This document shows, one piece after another, positions 52,506-62,578 of a stretch of 64,000 nucleotides of DNA. Every line of letters begins with the position of its first letter. Position 1 is the first letter of the stretch. This stretch comes from Salegentibacter sp. R32 (lineage in GTDB: Bacteria; Bacteroidota; Bacteroidia; Flavobacteriales; Flavobacteriaceae). The position numbers and the translations under genes are program-made. The stretch lies in NCBI RefSeq assembly GCF_008692195.1, contig NZ_RXOM01000015.1, forward strand, positions 29,023 to 93,022. The letters run 5' to 3'. The notes under the pieces were generated by a model, which worked only from the letters and a program-made list of their open reading frames with translations, searched no databases and was not told the origin of the DNA.

Positions 52506-52605
52506 GGCGTTCCCGTTGGGCCGGGCTATCGCTACTCGCTTTTTAAAATCCCTTCAAAAACAAGGATTTTAAAAGAGCTCAAACAGACCGCTCTATCCCT
52601 AACGC
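52506..52605 (-). repeat. REP-like palindromic intergenic element
   Basis: A 100-bp element is bounded by GCGTT (52507-52511) and AACGC (52601-52605) in inverted orientation. Inside it, an 11-bp stem TTTTAAAATCC / GGATTTTAAAA (52541-52574) forms a hairpin, and GGGCCGGGCTAT and TATCCC flank it. It is G/C-rich compared with its surroundings. Similar GCGTTCCC...CCCTAACGC elements are interspersed in many Flavobacteria. It lies between two convergent operons and may also act as a terminator for uxuA. Confidence 0.65.
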
Positions 52606-52632
52606 GAAATATTTTCTCTAAGTTGAAATTAT

Positions 52633-53823
52633 TTAATCATTCTCCATTATACTTTTCCTTATTCCTAACTCTAAACCTCTAATTTCAGCCAATCCTTTCA
52701 TTCTTCCATATAGTGAATACCCTGGATTATTTTCCTGTCCTATATCTCCCAACATTTGATTTCCATGATCTGGACGAATCGGTATAGAACAATCTGATCT
52801 TCCATTTTCTTTTCGATTTTCTTCTTCTTCAATAATTACTTGGAGTACTTCATAAATATCTACATCACCTTCTAATAAATAATCTTCATTAAAATTGAAA
52901 TCTCGATCTCTTTTCACATTTCTTAAATGAGCAAAATTAATGCGATAAGCTAATTCTTTAGCCATTTTAGAAACATCATTAAAATAACCCGCACCCCACG
53001 AGCCTGTACAAAATGTAATGCCATTTACAATAGAATCAATATGCTGAACAATACTCTTAGCATCCTCAATGGTACTTACCACACGTGGTAAACCAAGTAA
53101 AGACCAAGGTGGATCATCAGGGTGAATTGCCATACGAACACCATATTCTTCAGCAACAGGAATAATGGCCGATAGAAAATCAAACAAATGCTTTCTTAAT
53201 TTTTCTGGACTTATCTCTTTATAATCCTCTATTACCTCTTGAAACTGTTCAAGGGTATAGCTTTCTTCTGCACCTGGCAATCCTTTAATAACAGTATTGG
53301 TTAACTGTTCAATATCATTAGAAGACATCTTTTCAAAATAAGTCTTGGCCTCTAATACAGTCTTAGTAGAATAATCTTTTTCTGCATTTGGACGTTTCAA
53401 TACATAAATATCAAAGGCGGCAAAGGCTTTTTGTTCATAACCTAATGCCAATGAACCATCTTTAAATTGTAATTTCAAATTAGTTCTTGACCAATCTAAA
53501 ACAGGCATAAAATTATAGCAAACAGTATGAATTCCCGTTTCTCCTAGATTTTTGATAGTACTTTTATAATTTTCAATGTACGTTTTCCAATTTCCTGTCT
53601 GCTTTTTTATGTCTTCATGAACTGGAACGCTTTCTACCACCGACCAATGTAGACCTGCTGCTTCTATTTCAGATTTTCGTTTTTGTATTTCCTTTACCGT
53701 CCACAATTCTCCATTAGGAATATGATGTAAGGCGGTCACTATACCGGTAGCTCCTGTTTGTTTTATTTCATTAAGTGTGATACGGTCTTTTGGTCCATAC
53801 CATCTCCAGGTTTGTTCTATCAT
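52633..53823 (-). CDS. uxuA: Mannonate dehydratase
   Basis: This 396-residue TIM-barrel enzyme dehydrates D-mannonate to 2-keto-3-deoxygluconate. It has the family start EQTWRWYGPKDRITLNEIKQTGATGIVTALHHIPNG. The metal-binding and active-site segments are VRMAIHPDDPPWSLLGLPRVV, GITFCTGSWGAG and IRPDHGNQM near the C-terminus. The length is normal. It is the last gene of the glucuronide operon, 17 bp after the fructuronate reductase candidate. Together with that enzyme it routes glucuronate to KDG. Confidence 0.96.
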   Translation of the reverse strand: MIEQTWRWYGPKDRITLNEIKQTGATGIVTALHHIPNGELWTVKEIQKRKSEIEAAGLHWSVVESVPVHEDIKKQTGNWKTYIENYKSTIKNLGETGIHTVCYNFMPVLDWSRTNLKLQFKDGSLALGYEQKAFAAFDIYVLKRPNAEKDYSTKTVLEAKTYFEKMSSNDIEQLTNTVIKGLPGAEESYTLEQFQEVIEDYKEISPEKLRKHLFDFLSAIIPVAEEYGVRMAIHPDDPPWSLLGLPRVVSTIEDAKSIVQHIDSIVNGITFCTGSWGAGYFNDVSKMAKELAYRINFAHLRNVKRDRDFNFNEDYLLEGDVDIYEVLQVIIEEEENRKENGRSDCSIPIRPDHGNQMLGDIGQENNPGYSLYGRMKGLAEIRGLELGIRKSIMEND

Positions 53824-53840
53824 AATTATTTAAATTATTA

Positions 53841-54683
53841 TTACACACCACTATATGCACTAAAACCTCCATCAACAGGAATTACCACACCTGTGATAAA
53901 TTTCGACCAATCTGACATTAAATACAAAATTGTACCTGATAATTCTTCTGGTTCTCCATAACGTTGCATTGGTGTGTTTGTTATAATTTTATTACCTCGC
54001 GGGGTTGCTTCTCCTGTTTTCTCATCTATAAGTAAAAAACGATTTTGATTGGTAAGCAAAAAACCAGGAGCAATTGCATTAACACGAATCCCTGTTTTAG
54101 AAAAATGCACTGCCAACCATTGGGTAAAATTATTAATCGCTGCTTTAGCAGCAGAATATGCCGGAATTTTAGTTAATGGACTGTAAGAATTCATCGATGA
54201 AATATTAACAATCCCACCTTGCTTTTTTTTCAACATATCTTTAGAAAAAACCATAGATGGTAATAAAGTCCCCTGAAAATTTAAGGAAAATACTTTTTCT
54301 ACGCTTTCAAGCTGCAAACCAAAAAAAGTATCTTCTAATTTGTTGATATAATCGTCTGTAATAAATTCTGCTTTTGTGGTTGCTGAAGCAGAATTACCCC
54401 CGGCACCGTTCAATAAATAATCTACTGTACCTAATTCTTGATGAATAATTTGAAGGGAATTTTGAAGGGAATTTTCACTTAACACATTTGCTTCAACCCC
54501 AATAGAGTCAACTTTATAGGTTTTTCTAATTTCATTAGCAACTTTTTCAGCTTTATTTTTATCTAAATCCAAAATAGCTGTTTTTATACCTTGCTCTGCC
54601 ATATTTTTGGCGATTGTAGAGCAAAGTATACCGCCGCCACCTGTAACAACGGCAACTTTTCCTGTTAAATTTAGTTTTTCCAT
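53841..54683 (-). CDS. SDR-family oxidoreductase, probable D-mannonate oxidoreductase (fructuronate reductase)
   Basis: This 280-residue SDR has the Rossmann TGGGGILCSTIAKNMA start, NGAGG (Asn of the active site), the Ser-Tyr-Lys set in NISSMNS and YSAAKAA, and an extended C-terminal PGFLLTNQNRFLL...PMQRYGEPEE part. It sits directly before uxuA, where Bacteroidetes use an SDR in place of the classical UxuB to reduce fructuronate to mannonate. That assignment rests on the neighbourhood. The SDR fold is certain. Confidence 0.78.
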   Translation of the reverse strand: MEKLNLTGKVAVVTGGGGILCSTIAKNMAEQGIKTAILDLDKNKAEKVANEIRKTYKVDSIGVEANVLSENSLQNSLQIIHQELGTVDYLLNGAGGNSASATTKAEFITDDYINKLEDTFFGLQLESVEKVFSLNFQGTLLPSMVFSKDMLKKKQGGIVNISSMNSYSPLTKIPAYSAAKAAINNFTQWLAVHFSKTGIRVNAIAPGFLLTNQNRFLLIDEKTGEATPRGNKIITNTPMQRYGEPEELSGTILYLMSDWSKFITGVVIPVDGGFSAYSGV

Positions 54684-54690
54684 AGTTATT

Positions 54691-55485
54691 TTATTGAACT
54701 TTATTTCCCATTTTTTTTGAAATTAACCTAGCTGCAAAACTTGGACGAATTCGATATAAAAAATCCATCATCTTAGAATCTTTTCCTAAAACTAATCTGA
54801 CTTTTTCATTTTCAATTGTATCTATAATTTGCTTTGCTGCCTCTTGAGGTGATAATATTTTGTTAGTTTTTTGAGCATTGGTGTTACTATTTTTTTCTTC
54901 CTCCAATCCTGAATTCACCTTAATATTGGTGTTTACAGCTCCTGGAAAAACAACGCTTACCCCAATGTTGGTATTCTTCAATTCCTCATGAAGTGCTTCA
55001 GTAAGAAGTTTAACAGCAGCTTTAGCAGCTCCATAAATACTTTGCCCTGGTACCGGTAGAAAACCGCCCATGCTCGATAAATTTACAATGTATGCTTCTT
55101 CTCTAGATTTAAAATGTGGTAACAAGGCTTTTACCAAATAGAGGGTTCCAAAAAAATTGACATTCATTACCCGTTCAATTGTTGAATAATCTAAATTTTC
55201 AACTTTAATAAATGGTTGTATAATTCCTGCATTGTTAATAAGACCGTCCACCCCTTTTTGGTTCATTTTTTCTGCAAATGCATACACAGCTTCTTTATCG
55301 GTAATATCCAAAAGGTGGGTTTCTATTTTGTCTGCAGAGACTATTGCTTTGGTATTGTTTAAATTTTTATTATTGATATCTACTCCTATAACAGCACCGC
55401 CACGTTTTATTATCTCAACCACCAACTGCCTTCCTATGCCACCACCGGCACCTGTAACGATAATAGTTTTATCTTTTATTTTCAT
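54691..55485 (-). CDS. SDR-family oxidoreductase of unknown substrate
   Basis: This 264-residue classical SDR has the Rossmann motif TGAGGGIGRQLV, NNAG, SSMGG and the catalytic YGAAKAAV. The C-terminal tail is short and basic. It is related to acyl/alcohol dehydrogenases of the family, but no diagnostic motif shows the substrate. The ATG overlaps the stop of the upstream GH2 gene by 4 bp, and the next SDR follows after 7 bp. A role in glucuronide or aglycone metabolism is inferred. Confidence 0.75.
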   Translation of the reverse strand: MKIKDKTIIVTGAGGGIGRQLVVEIIKRGGAVIGVDINNKNLNNTKAIVSADKIETHLLDITDKEAVYAFAEKMNQKGVDGLINNAGIIQPFIKVENLDYSTIERVMNVNFFGTLYLVKALLPHFKSREEAYIVNLSSMGGFLPVPGQSIYGAAKAAVKLLTEALHEELKNTNIGVSVVFPGAVNTNIKVNSGLEEEKNSNTNAQKTNKILSPQEAAKQIIDTIENEKVRLVLGKDSKMMDFLYRIRPSFAARLISKKMGNKVQ

Positions 55486-57335
55486 TTTGAATTCATTTTT
55501 GCATTTTCATTCCAACGCTCGTGTAAGAAATAAGCGGTATTTTTTGGTCTTCTATTCCGGGTAAAAACTCCCAAATAATTATAGCCTCCCAATCGAATAA
55601 TAGATTGGGTAGTTTTGACATCTGAAAAGCTACTAATCTGCACTCCTGTAACATAGTTTTTTCTCTGAAGCATAGTTAGGTATTGCTTCAATAATTCTAT
55701 TTGATACCCTGAAGTAAAAAGTTCTGGTTCTATGGCAGACATTCCCGGCACCGCAGCGGCTCCTACTTCTATAAGCATACAAGGTTTATTGTACTGTTGA
55801 TGAAGTTCATCTAATTCTGTACTAACTTCTTCTACTGCCAAATCAATTTGACCATTTTCAGTATAATAACCATTTAAACGATTTAAACAGATTACATCTA
55901 CCAAATCGTACCATTCTGAAGGTCCTGAAGATTCTCCCACGTAAATAATAAGACGGGTTGGATCCAGTGTTCTTGCTTTTTGAAAATATTCTGCAAATAA
56001 TTTATAAGCAATAGGTTTACTTTTATCTCCTTCCGGTCTTCTATGCATTTCTTTTGGTTCATTAGCAATATTCCACATAATAATACTTGGGTGATTTTTA
56101 TTTCTTGTAATTATTTCATCTAAGTATTGATAACGAAATTTCTCTGTATTTTTAATTGATGTAGTATCGTTAGTTTTAAATAAACCAACTGCCGGAAAAT
56201 CTGCAATTACTAAGATACCGTTACGATCTGCTGCTTTGTAAAATTCTTCATCGTGAGGAAAACCTGCTGTACGTACAGAGTTTGCTCCCGTCCATTTAAT
56301 TAGTTCTATATCTTTTATGGTCACAGGATTTACTTTTCCTGTTCCGTAAATAGGAAAATCAATATTTTTACTGAAGCCTTTTAAGAAAATAGGTTCTCCA
56401 TTTAAGAGTATATGTTTATTATCTACTGAAATTGTACGAATACCAACGTCTAATGAATAACGGTCAACAATCTTCTTTTTATTTTCAAGCAATACGGTTA
56501 CTTTGTATAGGTTTGCTTCACTTGGAGACCAAAGTTTGACATTGGGAATATTTATCTTTTTTTGGGCTAAAGTTTGCTTAAAAGAAACCTCTGTAGTTTT
56601 ATTGATTCCATGACCTTGAATTAAAACCTTCGCTCTTTTTAAATTTCCTGACTGCTTGATGGCTATATCTAATTTGCCCGTTTTCCCTTTAAAATCAGTC
56701 TTTATGGTAATGTCTTCAATATGACTTTGAGAAGGTAGTGAATAAAGATATACATCCCGATTTAGACCTGAATAAGGGAAATAATCATAGTTGGTTATTC
56801 CTAGCCTACTAAACCCTCCAGCAATCATTCGTTCATCATCAAAAATGTTTTCAACTTGAACGGTTATACGGTTGGATTGATCCCATTTAATTTCTGAAGT
56901 TATATCAAAAGTAAATGGAACGTGCCCGCCTTCGTGTTGACCTATTTCTTTTCCGTTTACCCAAATTTTTGCAACAGATGAAGCTTCACCAAACCATAAA
57001 TAGATACGTTCTCCTTGCCAAGAAGAAGGCACATAACTTTCGGTTTCATACCAAGCCCATTCCCGGTATTGATTTAAATCGGTAAATTGATTGTTCCAAC
57101 TGCCAGGAACAGCAATTGAGTTGGAATTGGATAAACCTGTAAACCAATTGTTGTTAATTCCTTCATTTTCTGGATCGACTTTAAATTTCCAAATACCTGA
57201 AAGCTTTTTTATATTTCTAATATCATTTTGCTGTGGTTGCAAAGCTATACCTGCAAAGTCTGCCTTTTTAAAATCTTGAGCGAATAGCTGTAATCCTGTA
57301 AAGAATATTGCTATAGCTATAATGAGTTTTTTCAT
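55482..57335 (-). CDS. GH2 family hydrolase, beta-glucuronidase-like but lacking the NxK lysine
   Basis: The start MKKLIIAIAIFFTGLQLFAQ (617 residues) is preferred over an ATG 11 codons upstream. A signal peptide is followed by the sugar-binding jelly roll, an Ig-like domain and the TIM barrel. The acid/base Glu is in NIANEPKEM (about 424) and the nucleophile is in LIEVGAAAVPG (about 522). At the site of the NxK motif that contacts the glucuronate carboxylate it reads GGYNYLGVF (N-Y-L), so the Lys is missing. SFSDVKT replaces the usual NFADFxT. This argues for another substrate or specificity. It lies 13 bp after its tandem GH2 paralogue. Confidence 0.85.
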   Translation of the reverse strand: MKKLIIAIAIFFTGLQLFAQDFKKADFAGIALQPQQNDIRNIKKLSGIWKFKVDPENEGINNNWFTGLSNSNSIAVPGSWNNQFTDLNQYREWAWYETESYVPSSWQGERIYLWFGEASSVAKIWVNGKEIGQHEGGHVPFTFDITSEIKWDQSNRITVQVENIFDDERMIAGGFSRLGITNYDYFPYSGLNRDVYLYSLPSQSHIEDITIKTDFKGKTGKLDIAIKQSGNLKRAKVLIQGHGINKTTEVSFKQTLAQKKINIPNVKLWSPSEANLYKVTVLLENKKKIVDRYSLDVGIRTISVDNKHILLNGEPIFLKGFSKNIDFPIYGTGKVNPVTIKDIELIKWTGANSVRTAGFPHDEEFYKAADRNGILVIADFPAVGLFKTNDTTSIKNTEKFRYQYLDEIITRNKNHPSIIMWNIANEPKEMHRRPEGDKSKPIAYKLFAEYFQKARTLDPTRLIIYVGESSGPSEWYDLVDVICLNRLNGYYTENGQIDLAVEEVSTELDELHQQYNKPCMLIEVGAAAVPGMSAIEPELFTSGYQIELLKQYLTMLQRKNYVTGVQISSFSDVKTTQSIIRLGGYNYLGVFTRNRRPKNTAYFLHERWNENAKMNSK

Positions 57336-57348
57336 AGAATTTATTTTA

Positions 57349-59232
57349 TTAATCTTCTGCTTGTTCATTCCAACGTGAATGCAAATAGTGAGCTGCCATT
57401 TTTGGTTTTCTATCGCGTGTAAAGACTCCTTTTAGATTAAAACCTCCAAAACGCATTACTGCTTGACTAGTTTTAAAATCTGCAAAATTCCAAATATGCA
57501 TTCCTGTTACAAATGGCTTAGACTTTGCTACGTCCAGATAAGCCTTAATAAATTCTACTTGAAATTCTTCTGTAAACATTTCAGGTTGTTCAGCATGCAT
57601 ACCTGCATAAGTATCTGTCCCAAATTCACTAATCATACAAGGTTTTTTATATTTTCTATGAATACGGTCTAATTCTTTACTTAATGCATTGCTTCCCTTT
57701 TCTATATTACCTGGAGTGGTGTACCAGCCCCAATAACGGTTAATAGCAATAACATCTGTAAGTTCAAACCATTCTGTAGGGCCCATCATTACCCCAACAT
57801 ACATTAACAATCTTGTGGGATCTAGTTTCTTAGCAAGTGTAAAATGTTCTTTAAATGTAGAATAGGCAAACTCTTTTTCTTCATCGGTCTTTCTAACTCC
57901 AAACCCACCTATTTTCGCTTTATCACTTGGTTCGTTGGCCAAGCACCATGAAATAACTGAGGGATGATTTTTATCTCTATAAATCATTTCCTTTAGGTAT
58001 TGTTTGCAAATAGCTTGTCGTTTTTGAAGGGCTTCTGAAGGGCTTCCGGGAAAAATTAAACCTACCGAAGGAGTTTCACAAATAACCATAATCCCTTCTC
58101 TATCGGCCATATTATAGAACTCTTCATCATAAGGATAGTGAGTAGTACGAAAAGAATTTGCTCCTGTCCATTTGAGTAGTTCAAAATCTTTTACCATAAC
58201 TGGCTCTGCTGTACCACGACCAATTACAGGAAAATCCAAATGTTTTCCGAAGCCTTTCAAAAAAACCGGTTCTCCATTTAAAAGGATCTGGTTTTGGTTT
58301 GTAGCAATTGTTCGAATACCTGTTTGTAAATTATATTGGTCAATAACTTCTCCATCATCATTGAGTTCTATTTTCACATTATATAAATCTGGATGATTTG
58401 GACTCCATAATTTCACATTCGGAATTTCGATATCTACTTCGGCCGTTCCATTTTGAAAGCTTATTTTTCTTTCTATTTCCTGATTATAACCAGAAACTAT
58501 AATTTTTCCTGATTTTGCCGATCCTTTCTGATCTACTACTACATTAAGTTTTCCCGTTGTTCCTTCAAAATCTGTTTGAAAAGTTACATCATGAATGAAG
58601 GCTTTTTTAGGAAGTGAGTATAAAACGACAGAACGATTTAGTCCTGAGTAAGGAAAGAAATCATAATTGGCTGCCGGAAAATTCCCAAAAGAACTTCCTT
58701 TCACATCACCGGTAGGTACGCGCGAAGGCGATAACTGATTTTCTACCTTGATAGAAATTTTATTAGGTTCATCCCAATTTATATACGGGCTAATATCAAA
58801 TGCAAAAGGTACGTGACATCCTTCATGATAACCTACAGGCTCACCATTTACCCAGATTTTTGCTGCATATGTTGCATCATTTACCCGAAGGTAGATATGC
58901 TGATTTTTCCATCCAGAAGGGATATAGGTTTCTTTTTCGTACCAAACCCAGTCTAGATAATCTCTCATATCTGTAAACTGTTCGTTCCAACTTCCAGGAA
59001 CGGCAATGGAACGGTGATTTTCTAATCCGTTATACCATTCTTCGTGTTCACCTATATTTTCTTCATCTTTTTTAAATTTCCATACGCCAGATAAATCTAA
59101 AACATTTCGATATGTATTTTGAATGGGCGTTAAAGCAATATCTTTTGGTTTTGCATCTTGAAAATCGGTAGCAGATACTTGAAAAAAAATACCAATAAAA
59201 ATAGTACTTATTATAATTTTGAATTTTATCAT
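57349..59232 (-). CDS. GH2 beta-glucuronidase, exported
   Basis: This 627-residue enzyme releases glucuronic acid from glucuronides. A signal peptide (FKIIISTIFIGIFFQVSA) is followed by the GH2 domains in order. The acid/base Glu is in CLANEPSD (about 432), the nucleophile in MISEFGTDTYAGMHA (about 534), NFADFKTSQ follows, and the carboxylate-recognition NxK motif is intact in GGFNLKGVF. The pattern is that of a true beta-glucuronidase. The gene is the first GH2 gene after the receptor region. The periplasmic or surface location fits uptake of the freed sugar. Confidence 0.92.
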   Translation of the reverse strand: MIKFKIIISTIFIGIFFQVSATDFQDAKPKDIALTPIQNTYRNVLDLSGVWKFKKDEENIGEHEEWYNGLENHRSIAVPGSWNEQFTDMRDYLDWVWYEKETYIPSGWKNQHIYLRVNDATYAAKIWVNGEPVGYHEGCHVPFAFDISPYINWDEPNKISIKVENQLSPSRVPTGDVKGSSFGNFPAANYDFFPYSGLNRSVVLYSLPKKAFIHDVTFQTDFEGTTGKLNVVVDQKGSAKSGKIIVSGYNQEIERKISFQNGTAEVDIEIPNVKLWSPNHPDLYNVKIELNDDGEVIDQYNLQTGIRTIATNQNQILLNGEPVFLKGFGKHLDFPVIGRGTAEPVMVKDFELLKWTGANSFRTTHYPYDEEFYNMADREGIMVICETPSVGLIFPGSPSEALQKRQAICKQYLKEMIYRDKNHPSVISWCLANEPSDKAKIGGFGVRKTDEEKEFAYSTFKEHFTLAKKLDPTRLLMYVGVMMGPTEWFELTDVIAINRYWGWYTTPGNIEKGSNALSKELDRIHRKYKKPCMISEFGTDTYAGMHAEQPEMFTEEFQVEFIKAYLDVAKSKPFVTGMHIWNFADFKTSQAVMRFGGFNLKGVFTRDRKPKMAAHYLHSRWNEQAED

Positions 59233-59345
59233 TTGCTTTATTTAAGGCTTTAATGAATGAGTTTTGTACTCTTTATGAAGAAACCTGACTATTTTTTAAT
59301 ACAGAGAGGAAATTGACAAAAAGAGAAATATCATTCTTATTCATT

Positions 59346-59723
59346 TTACTCTGTCTTTCGGGTAGCGTAAGAATCAAACATATCCATCATAGTACCTTCC
59401 ATTTCATTTTCATCTATTTTTTCCAGATATAAATAAACGTCATAACCACTAGTAACAAAATAACACGTGATACTATCACCCTTCTCTTCTACTCGTGTTA
59501 GTGTTGTTGGGCCACTTCCTTCTTTTTGAAAAGTTCCTACTAATTTACCTTTATCATTTCTTTTTAATATGAGTGTTGATTCTGCATCTCCGCTGGGTGT
59601 TCCTTCTGTTAACACATTCCATTCCCCAACAAAATAATCGTTTTCTTCTTGTGCATTTGCAGTAAAACTGTTGAAAGAAAATGCTACTACGGTTAATAAA
59701 ATAATTGTTACTACTTTTTTCAT
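59346..59723 (-). CDS. Small exported protein of unknown function in the glucuronide operon
   Basis: This 125-residue protein has a signal peptide (VVTIILLTVVAFSFNSFTANAQ) and a beta-rich mature part (GEWNVLTEGTPSGDAESTLILKRNDKGKLVGTF, GDSITCYFVTSGYDVYLYLEKIDENEMEGTMMDMF). It resembles short lipocalin- or DUF-type proteins that in Bacteroidetes often accompany carbohydrate gene clusters. I name no family. Its ATG is 17 bp after the stop of the TonB receptor open region, and the GH2 gene follows after 113 bp, so it belongs to the operon. Confidence 0.7.
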   Translation of the reverse strand: MKKVVTIILLTVVAFSFNSFTANAQEENDYFVGEWNVLTEGTPSGDAESTLILKRNDKGKLVGTFQKEGSGPTTLTRVEEKGDSITCYFVTSGYDVYLYLEKIDENEMEGTMMDMFDSYATRKTE

Positions 59724-59740
59724 AATAAATGTTTTAATGA

Positions 59741-62077
59741 TTAAAATTTAAAATCTATTGATAATTCTACTTGACGAGGACGAATTGCAGAGGCCACAAC
59801 TCCAGTACCACTCTCAGGTTCATTAGTCATTTGCATAGCATTCACTAAATTACCCTTAATACCTCTTTGATCTAAGAAATTGATAACTTTGAGTTTAATA
59901 ACAACATTTCGGCTCATTGTGTAATCCAGACCTCCAAAACTTTCCTACCAAGGTTGATATGAAATTGTATTTAAGGCATTGCCATACTGTTTTCCAAAAT
60001 ACCTTAAGCTTAACCAAGCTCTCATTTTTCTTTTATAAAACTTATAGCTTGGATCAATTTCCAATAATACTTTAGAAAGCCCAGTAACCTGGTTATCTGA
60101 GTAATCATAGGTTCCTTCTGAGCCTGGAACTATTGAGCCGTATAGTTCTGTATCATTAAACTGATAGTTTAGGTTAAAGTTTTTATATTTAGGATTTTGC
60201 AGGGTTGCTAAAAAATGTATATCAAAATTCTTAAATGGTCGAGCTACGATATCAGTTGTCCAACCAAGGGTTTGAATATCGTAAAATTCAGGTCCAAAAT
60301 CATTTCTAACGGCTGCTCCTAAGGGATGATCTACAGGATTGTATAAAATTGTTTCTGTAGCTCTTACATTAGTTTTTTTAATTCCAGTTAGTTTAGAAAC
60401 TATATTTAATTTATTACCTATATTATAATATACACCTGCTCCAAATTTGGTAACGACACTTTCAATTTCACCTTCCACATTTGTCCGAGGATATGGGTTT
60501 CCATTAATAGCAATAGGAGTGCCTTCTTCTCCACGGTTATAATCCCAGAACATTTCCCAAGAAGAATTATAGGTACCATCTGCCAAAATACCAAAATCAC
60601 TGGTAAGCTTATAAACTAAATTACCAATACCTACTTTATTAAATTTATTATTCATATCTGCTTCAATTAAATCTCCTAAAACGATTTCGTTAGAAGCATT
60701 AAATTGGTCGTGAACTGTTTTAAAATTTTGATGTTCTAATCTAATCCCAACACCTAGATCTAAACGTGGACCTATAGAGAAATCATCAGACACATAAAAT
60801 GCAAACTTATTCCAAGTATCATCATAGAGAACTCCATTTGATGGACCCAAAATTTCTTCTGCATTAGTACCATCAAAATAAATTATCTCTCCTGTTTCCC
60901 TATCAAGATTATATATTTTCGGATTAGCTTCCACCGTCATATAATATGCCCCTGCCAGAGTTTGATATTTTCTATGGAAATATTGCTGTTGTATACCTGC
61001 CCTCAACCTATGCTTTTTAATTTCTTTGGTAAGTTGAATTCTAGTATTAAACATTTGATTATCACTTTGAGGAATTAACTGATTCAATGTATATTGAGAT
61101 CCTATTCCATCATTGGCATCAGGATCTATTAATGTACTAATGGGAAATATGACCCCCATAGGACTACTCATATCTTGATATACCGATGAATAACTTAAAT
61201 TCCAATCATTCTTGAACTCATGCTCCCCTACTAAGTAAATATTGTGAGAAATTGACTGATTATATTTATTATCATCTAATTGTGCCGTTCCTACGTTACC
61301 ATACGCATCTCTATAAGGTATTAACCCAGATCCGGGTATATACGAATCTTTACCTAAATCAAAATCTTCTAATTCAGAAAAATTACCATCACCTTTATAG
61401 CGCAAAGGGACATAATTTGACATCACCATTTTAGATTCAACATACTTGTAAAGTAATTTCACACTTCCTTTTTTGTACTCTTTTTGAAGTCCTGCTTTAA
61501 ACAAGGTAGTATTGTCAAACCATTCTGTGAATTGATAATTGATACCGTTTCCTTTTCCAAAATTCTTATAAGCACTTAAAATATAGCCTAATCCACTTTT
61601 TTTATCGAGTGGTCCGGTAAAAGCAACATCATATCTAGAGGTACCAGTACTTGATAACAAAATAGAAGCATAACCCCTAAACCTTCTTGAAGCATCTCTT
61701 GTAAAAGATCTGACTGGGTTTCCCGTTTTTCCGTATAACAATGCGCCTTCTTCAAACGATAATAAGCCTAAACGGGATAAGCTATTATCTTTTCTCCACG
61801 CAGCCATAGGATTAGTAGGATAAAAATAATAGACTACAGGAACCCCATTTTCTGCAATAATTATATCTCCACTAAACGGTAAACCTATATTTACTGTACG
61901 TGGTCCAGTAGAGTTTTCTGCATTAAGCATTACATTACGGTTTTTTTCTTCTTTCCCTTCTACGGAAGATTTTTTTATCTGTAAAGTATCTTGTTCTGTT
62001 GATTTTTCTTCTACTTGAGCTTTAATATCAAATGAAAAAAAATTACATATAAAGAATAAGAATAATAGTTTTCTCAT
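59741..62077 (-). pseudogene. TonB-dependent receptor interrupted by an in-frame TAG
   Basis: The first 710 codons (stop at 59945-59947) encode a signal peptide (KLLFLFFICNFFSFDIKAQ), a reduced plug region (VNIGLPFSGDIIIAENGVPVVYYFYP) and a long beta-barrel, ending NTISYQPW. After a single in-frame TAG, the same frame continues ESFGGLDYTMSRNVVIKLKV...RPRQVELSIDFKF and stops with TAA. This tail has the terminal strands and the aromatic final residue needed for outer-membrane assembly. The receptor therefore has one nonsense codon and is likely non-functional, unless suppressed or a sequencing error. It is the only outer-membrane transporter of the cluster seen here, and no SusD-like gene is adjacent. 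Confidence 0.85.
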
Positions 62078-62578
62078 ATAATTTTATAGTTAGTGATAGT
62101 TTCGAGAATTTATTTTAGTGAGAGCTCTGCCTCAAAAATATAAATCCAAAGCTCAAATAATGTTCAGTTTCAAAAGCCCATATAATCCATACGTTCGTTT
62201 AATAAAAAAACAACGTATCATTCATATAGGAAACTATATATCAATAACTTAAAAACAACAAAAATGATAAATCAACTAAACAATTTTTTCCTAGCAAAGG
62301 ACTTTTTGGATAAAAACCTTAAAAAAAGTAGGGTATTTAATAAATTGACAGTTTTTAACTTTAAATTTTAAACTAATAATAATTTTTAAAGTTCTTTATT
62401 TAGATATTATCCAAAAAATAATCTTATATTGTTTTTTTGACAAAACAATAACTATAATCCAAATAAATCACCTTATCAACTTTTTTGAATATGTACTTTG
62501 CTAATTACAAATAGTAAAAGTTATTAGTTATTGGAAATTACTTGTAAAATTTTTAATGAATAATTTATATACACTATA
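62078..62578. other. Divergent promoter region between the TonB receptor and the AraC regulator
   Basis: This gap holds no credible open reading frame. It is very AT-rich, with several poly-A/poly-T tracts, and contains the leader of the receptor gene on one side and of the regulator on the other. Binding sites for the regulator are expected here, but I see no convincing repeated motif. The only G/C-richer patch is around the AGAGCTCTG string near the receptor start. Confidence 0.6.

Noticed and set aside
59945..62077. A complete 710-residue TonB receptor
   Set aside because: The same frame continues for 67 codons after the TAG, with typical terminal strands and final Phe, so the natural end is at 59741.
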